Assembly (NCBI GenBank): GCA_905373665.1
Contig: CAJPTV010000028.1
Span: 1 to 20,490 of the forward strand
Direction: 5' to 3'
Length of the DNA: 20,490 nt
Origin: Bacteroidia bacterium
Lineage (GTDB): Bacteria > Bacteroidota > Bacteroidia > Bacteroidales > CAJPTX01
The first letter of the stretch is position 1, and each line of letters opens with the position of its first letter. Position numbers and translations under genes: made by a program. The notes under the pieces were generated by a model. The model had not been told where the DNA came from, searched no databases, and worked only from the letters and a program-made list of their open reading frames with translations. This document shows, in pieces, positions 16,924-20,490 of this stretch.

Positions 16924-16982
16924 GGGGTAAAACCTCCCTCTCTCATCACATCTTTTGAGGAGTTTGATACGTCAAAATAACG

Positions 16983-17018
16983 CCAAAAGCTAGTATCCAC
17001 CGCCCCATCAGACCAAAA
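16983..17018 (-). promoter_or_regulatory. Candidate promoter of the LRR gene
   Basis: On the minus strand a TTTTGG (17013-17018) is followed about 21 bases later by TAGCTTTTGG (16983-16992), close to the Bacteroidota -33/-7 pair (TTTG and TAnnTTTG). The -7 match is one base off consensus. It implies a leader of about 115 bases. A second weaker -7-like TTATTTTG lies at 16972-16979. Confidence 0.35.
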
Positions 17019-17120
17019 CACTTGTTTTTACCCATCCCCAAGTTACAAAAACTTATTGAAATGCAAACCAACCCCATAGATTTTTGAAAAAAGAAACGAG
17101 AGGTTCTCTCTGTGCTGTTT

Positions 17121-17162
17121 AGAAAAAGATAAACGCCGTCCCCTTTTCACAGGAGACGGCGC
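17121..17162 (-). terminator. Intrinsic terminator of the 1059-residue gene
   Basis: A 7-bp GC-rich stem (17134-17140 with 17155-17161), extended past one mismatch by two further pairs, closes a short loop. On the minus strand it is followed by a T-rich stretch (TTTATCTTTTTCT). It lies about 50 bases after the stop codon. Confidence 0.8.
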
Positions 17163-17175
17163 TCATTTTCATCAT

Positions 17176-17201
17176 CTTACAGACACTAGTGCGTCTGTAA
17201 G
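17176..17201 (-). other. Second hairpin immediately after the stop of the 1059-residue gene
   Basis: A perfect 9-bp stem (17176-17184 with 17193-17201) with an 8-base loop lies 10 bases after the stop codon. No T run follows it on the minus strand, so it is not a terminator by itself. It may protect the 3' end of the mRNA or act with the terminator 14 bases further on. Confidence 0.6.
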
Positions 17202-17210
17202 GGGGCGGGC

Positions 17211-20200
17211 TTATTTCTTAACCACCTTAACGGTCTTTGCAACACCTTCAGCACTCAAACGCAAGAAGTAAAAACCAGAAGGGAGATCCGAAGTAGCCAC
17301 CACGGTCTCAGAAGCGTCGAATATACCCGTAGCAACCACCTGACCATTTGCATTGAGTAGGGCATACGTTCCGCTCACGCCATTCCCCACGATACGCAAC
17401 TGCTCGGCAAAAGGATTCGGTGCTACGACCACCTCTGCGAATAAGAGATCTTCCACTGCCTCAGGCTTCTTATCTTTAAGCGTTACCACCAATGCAGCCT
17501 GTGTGGCCGACATTGTCGTCTTATAAGTCACTTTATCAGCTTCTGCAGTAAGCGCCGTGCCATTAAACGTAACCGACGCGATTTCCTTCTTATCGGGCGG
17601 GGTTACCGTAATCACAAGCGCAGTCCCCTCTGGAACCTTCGTATCACTCTTTACTTCATTCGCGCCATCCATAATCTTTACCGTAGCGCCGCCGTTAGTC
17701 ACTGTGATAAGATTAACCTTTTTCAACGTGAGTGTAAGGGTCACTGGCTTATTTGGCATCTTAGCCGTATACTTACCCTCAGACACCTTCACCAAGATTT
17801 CATCTCCTAAAGTTAAAACGACTCCTTTACCACTCGGTGGTTCTCCCACAATCTCAATTGTCAACACCGCACCGTTCGGAACCGTATTACCATTCTTCAC
17901 CACGGTCGTGCCATTCTTCACAGAGAGCTTAACACCACCATCGACAATCGTGAGCTCGTGCTCTTTCTTCTTCAGCGCTGCTTTTATTTCAGCATCCTTT
18001 TTCGGCATCGTGAACTCATAAGTATCGTTGCCCTTCGGAGGTGCTACTTCGTCATTCACTTTTACCTGCGAAGATTCTTGCGTCTCGTCAGTTACCTTAG
18101 CTGTAATGAGCAGCTTTGCTCCTTCAGCGACTTGGTCACCACTTTTCGCCACAGGCTCACCATCTGCGGTCACAGTAAACTCAACCCCCTCTTGTTGAAA
18201 CTTCAACGCATGCGTATCCACTAATTCTACCTCAAGAACGGCATCCTGATGAAGCATATTCACCTCATAAAGATCTTTACCCACCTTCTTAGCAAGGAAT
18301 TCGCCCAACTTCACCAGCTTTACCGCTTTGTTTTGTGCCGTTACGGTCACCTTAATCTTCAGTGGCGTACCACCAACAACTTGCGATTCGTTAGCAATAG
18401 GCTGATTGTCATTCCCATTCGTAACCTCCAAGCTAAAGCCATTTAGAGCAGGGAACGTGAGCTTGTGAGGCGTAGGATCGCCGAGCACTACCGTCAGCTT
18501 CGTGTCTTGCTCTGGCATCTGGAACTGCCACTTATCAGCCTCTGGCAGCTTCTTCATATCCGCAGCCTTCACCCCATCTACCATTACGGTTCGCGGCACA
18601 AGTCCCTTTACCGCAGCCTTTCCTTGTGTTTTGATAGTCAAAACTACATAGTTCCCTACCAATATCTTTTCATTCGCACTCGCTACAGGCTTAAGCTTTG
18701 TATCAGTTTCCTCTTTCTTCGTTTCCACCTTTACGGTATATTGGTCTGCGATATCCCCCCACGCAAACTTGCGATGATGCGCATCCTCATCAGGACGATC
18801 CTTCAGCGTAACCTTTATCTTACAATCTTCCTTCATCATGAAGCGCTTGTAGACGCCATTGTCAAGACGCCCCTCCTCAGTCTTATCGCTCTCGTCTTCC
18901 TTATTGACAAGCTCCAACTTCTCTACAATCTTCTTTAAGGAAAATGGTACGCAACGAATCAGTAGCCTATCATCCTGCGTCACCTTGTCGCCACTATTGA
19001 TAGGTTTCCCATCCTCTCCACTATTTACCGTAATCGTACATTTTTCCTTTTCATTGTCCCAAGAGAGTTCCTTCTTGTCCTTCGGCACTTCCCTAAGTTT
19101 CATCTCAATTTTGACATCCTCATCTGGCATATCAAACTCAACGATCCACTTCGTAGGATTACCGTTATAATCGACATATTTCAACTTGCTTGGATCACTT
19201 TCGTCTTTTGTATCATCTGCCTTAAAGGTAAAATCACCACTCTCTTTACCGTTGAGTGTGAGCTTCTCAATAACCTGATAGGGCTCTACACTGATGTCTC
19301 TTTCTATTTCAACCTTAATTTTTTTCCCTTTCTCTATCCACGTATTGCTTCCTAAATATATTTCCTGACCATTGCTGGTAAATTTACGCTTCATATACGC
19401 ATCAAAATCTTCATTTTTAGGATTATTCATAAATATGTGGTGTCCAGCAGGTTTATCAACTGGGGTCACGTTCAGTGTAATGTCTTTATCCCCCATTGTA
19501 AATTTATAGCTATGGACATTGCCTTCGTTACCCAATGACCTGATATACAGCTCTGGTGTAAGGGTTACCCCTCCCTCAAATAACCACTTATCTGCTGGTA
19601 ACTTGATATAGACAAACACATTTACACCAGGTTTCAAATTCACTGGAGAAGTGAGAGGTTTTTCTCCTCCTTTACGATAAACAGTAACCTGATAACCTTC
19701 CTTAGACTCGAAAGTAAACGTATGCGTTGGAATAAGATCTTGCAAGGCGACCTCAAGCTTCGTGTCCACCTCAGGCATATAGATTTTCCACTTATTCTCT
19801 CCCAGCTCCGTCGACGGAACAGGATTCCAATTACCCTCCGCTGTCGGCTCTCCAAACTCCTTTACCTCCTTATTAGCTTCTGTAACCGTAACGGTAAGGA
19901 TAATCTCTGTCCCAATAATGATGTCACTTCCCGAGGTTATAGGCGTGCCATCTGCCTTTGCTGCCGTAAGAGAATATTTCCCAGCCCCATCCTTCCAGCT
20001 AAACTTCTTCGTAGCTGTTCGGTCACTAACGGTCACCTCCACCGTGACATCTTCGTTAGGCATCTTGAAACGCCAAGCGTTGAAATAGGAACTTTTCTTG
20101 TCTGTATCCAACTTAGCGTAGGTCTTCGACCCGATTTTCACCTCCGTTACCTCTTGCCACGGTTTCGCAGGAGAAATATATATTGCCACCTCATCCCCCA

Positions 20201-20390
20201 CCAAGACGTTTATGGGCGGCGTTCTCAAAATATTCGTCTGGTCTACGTCGACGCGCGAAATACTATACACCCCTTCCTTGTTTCCCCAGTTCAAACTCTT
20301 GAAAATAAGAGTTTCTTCTCCCCATGTTCGCAGCACAAAGGCTAGCAGAACGGTAAGCAACAGACCTGTTTTTCGTAGATGTCGTCCCAT
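17211..20390 (-). CDS. Secreted multi-repeat beta protein with T9SS sorting domain (1059 aa)
   Basis: Predicted exported surface protein of unknown function. The N-terminus (MGRHLRKTGLLLTVLLAFVL) is a signal peptide, probably cleaved near residue 24. Residues about 25-978 form ten successive units of about 80-125 residues. A typical unit begins with His or Lys and a hydrophobic strand (HTFTFESKEG, HKLTFPALNG, HALKFQQEGV). A strand with G-x-P-(I/V) and a V-x-x-G-x-x-L turn follow, and the unit ends in a Met-Pro-x-x-Asp/Lys turn before a final strand (FKMPNEDVTVEV, FQMPEQDTKLTV, FTMPKKDAEIKA). The last three units are shorter and most alike. The C-terminal 80 residues are a T9SS type A sorting domain (VVAPNPFAEQLRI, LPSGFYFLRL), very similar to that of the 3490-residue subtilase. 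No catalytic motif is visible. The repeats resemble divergent InlB-like or Ig-like folds but I cannot assign a known family. A strong AAGGAGGG lies 15 bases from the ATG, further than usual. Confidence 0.9.
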   Translation of the reverse strand: MGRHLRKTGLLLTVLLAFVLRTWGEETLIFKSLNWGNKEGVYSISRVDVDQTNILRTPPINVLVGDEVAIYISPAKPWQEVTEVKIGSKTYAKLDTDKKSSYFNAWRFKMPNEDVTVEVTVSDRTATKKFSWKDGAGKYSLTAAKADGTPITSGSDIIIGTEIILTVTVTEANKEVKEFGEPTAEGNWNPVPSTELGENKWKIYMPEVDTKLEVALQDLIPTHTFTFESKEGYQVTVYRKGGEKPLTSPVNLKPGVNVFVYIKLPADKWLFEGGVTLTPELYIRSLGNEGNVHSYKFTMGDKDITLNVTPVDKPAGHHIFMNNPKNEDFDAYMKRKFTSNGQEIYLGSNTWIEKGKKIKVEIERDISVEPYQVIEKLTLNGKESGDFTFKADDTKDESDPSKLKYVDYNGNPTKWIVEFDMPDEDVKIEMKLREVPKDKKELSWDNEKEKCTITVNSGEDGKPINSGDKVTQDDRLLIRCVPFSLKKIVEKLELVNKEDESDKTEEGRLDNGVYKRFMMKEDCKIKVTLKDRPDEDAHHRKFAWGDIADQYTVKVETKKEETDTKLKPVASANEKILVGNYVVLTIKTQGKAAVKGLVPRTVMVDGVKAADMKKLPEADKWQFQMPEQDTKLTVVLGDPTPHKLTFPALNGFSLEVTNGNDNQPIANESQVVGGTPLKIKVTVTAQNKAVKLVKLGEFLAKKVGKDLYEVNMLHQDAVLEVELVDTHALKFQQEGVEFTVTADGEPVAKSGDQVAEGAKLLITAKVTDETQESSQVKVNDEVAPPKGNDTYEFTMPKKDAEIKAALKKKEHELTIVDGGVKLSVKNGTTVVKNGNTVPNGAVLTIEIVGEPPSGKGVVLTLGDEILVKVSEGKYTAKMPNKPVTLTLTLKKVNLITVTNGGATVKIMDGANEVKSDTKVPEGTALVITVTPPDKKEIASVTFNGTALTAEADKVTYKTTMSATQAALVVTLKDKKPEAVEDLLFAEVVVAPNPFAEQLRIVGNGVSGTYALLNANGQVVATGIFDASETVVATSDLPSGFYFLRLSAEGVAKTVKVVKK

Positions 20391-20405
20391 CTCTATAAAA
20401 AGTTT

Positions 20406-20442
20406 CCCTCCTTGCTGAGGTGCAAAGAGTAATGTAAAGATA
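20406..20442 (-). promoter_or_regulatory. Candidate -7 element and distant Shine-Dalgarno for the 1059-residue gene
   Basis: On the minus strand TATCTTTA (20435-20442) matches the Bacteroidota -7 consensus except in the last base. A second near-match, TACTCTTTG, lies just downstream with one extra spacer base. No clear -33 is seen. AAGGAGGG (20406-20413) is a near-perfect Shine-Dalgarno but sits 15 bases from the ATG. The remaining bases to the right edge are AT-rich and hold nothing else I recognise. Confidence 0.3.
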
Positions 20443-20490
20443 CTGTCCTAAAAAAGTGTGTAAGCTCCATTTATATTAACTTGGAGGTGT

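Noticed and set aside
19722..20345. 207-codon open frame on the plus strand
   Set aside because: Antisense to the start of the 1059-residue gene, including its signal peptide; low-information Arg/Leu-rich peptide.
20461..20490. Weak CTCCA/TGGAG inverted repeat at the right edge as an operator
   Set aside because: Only five pairs around an AT-rich centre, at the window edge; not supportable.

Overview
The window looks like part of a Bacteroidota chromosome, most likely Porphyromonas or a close relative. Three very large secreted proteins each end in a type IX secretion system (T9SS) type A sorting domain (PNPF motif, then a Leu-Pro-x-Gly-x-Tyr-x-Leu-x-Leu motif, basic C-terminus). They are mixtures of BspA-type leucine-rich repeats, InlB-like beta repeats and a subtilisin-type protease. 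The genus is inferred from protein style only; no rRNA or housekeeping marker is present.

All five genes I can support lie on the minus strand, so transcription runs from high to low coordinates. First (20390-17211) is a 1059-residue exported protein of about ten related beta repeats. Next, after a 348-base gap holding hairpins and a candidate promoter, is a 1644-residue leucine-rich-repeat protein (16862-11928) built from three copies of one module. Then, after a gap filled mostly by a long hairpin terminator, comes a 3490-residue subtilase mega-protein (11775-1303). It is followed by a clear intrinsic terminator beside a C9A8 homopolymer. Next is an unrecognised 253-residue charged protein without a signal peptide (1059-298). 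Last, running off the left edge, is the first 64 residues of a small two-helix membrane protein (193-1).

The three large genes look like a cluster of T9SS cargo. Each has a signal peptide for Sec export, and each sorting domain should direct passage across the outer membrane and probable anchoring at the cell surface. None of the T9SS machinery (Por/Spr proteins) is in the window. The proteins share repeat grammar: strands ending in a Met-Pro-x-x-Asp-Val-like turn occur in both the 1059- and 1644-residue proteins, and divergent InlB-like repeats occur in the 3490-residue protein. This suggests shared ancestry and related adhesive or surface roles, with the protease adding a catalytic activity. 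Terminators after each large gene suggest they are separately regulated rather than one simple operon.

No tRNA, rRNA, CRISPR array, transposase or insertion sequence was recognised. The plus strand appears to carry no gene.
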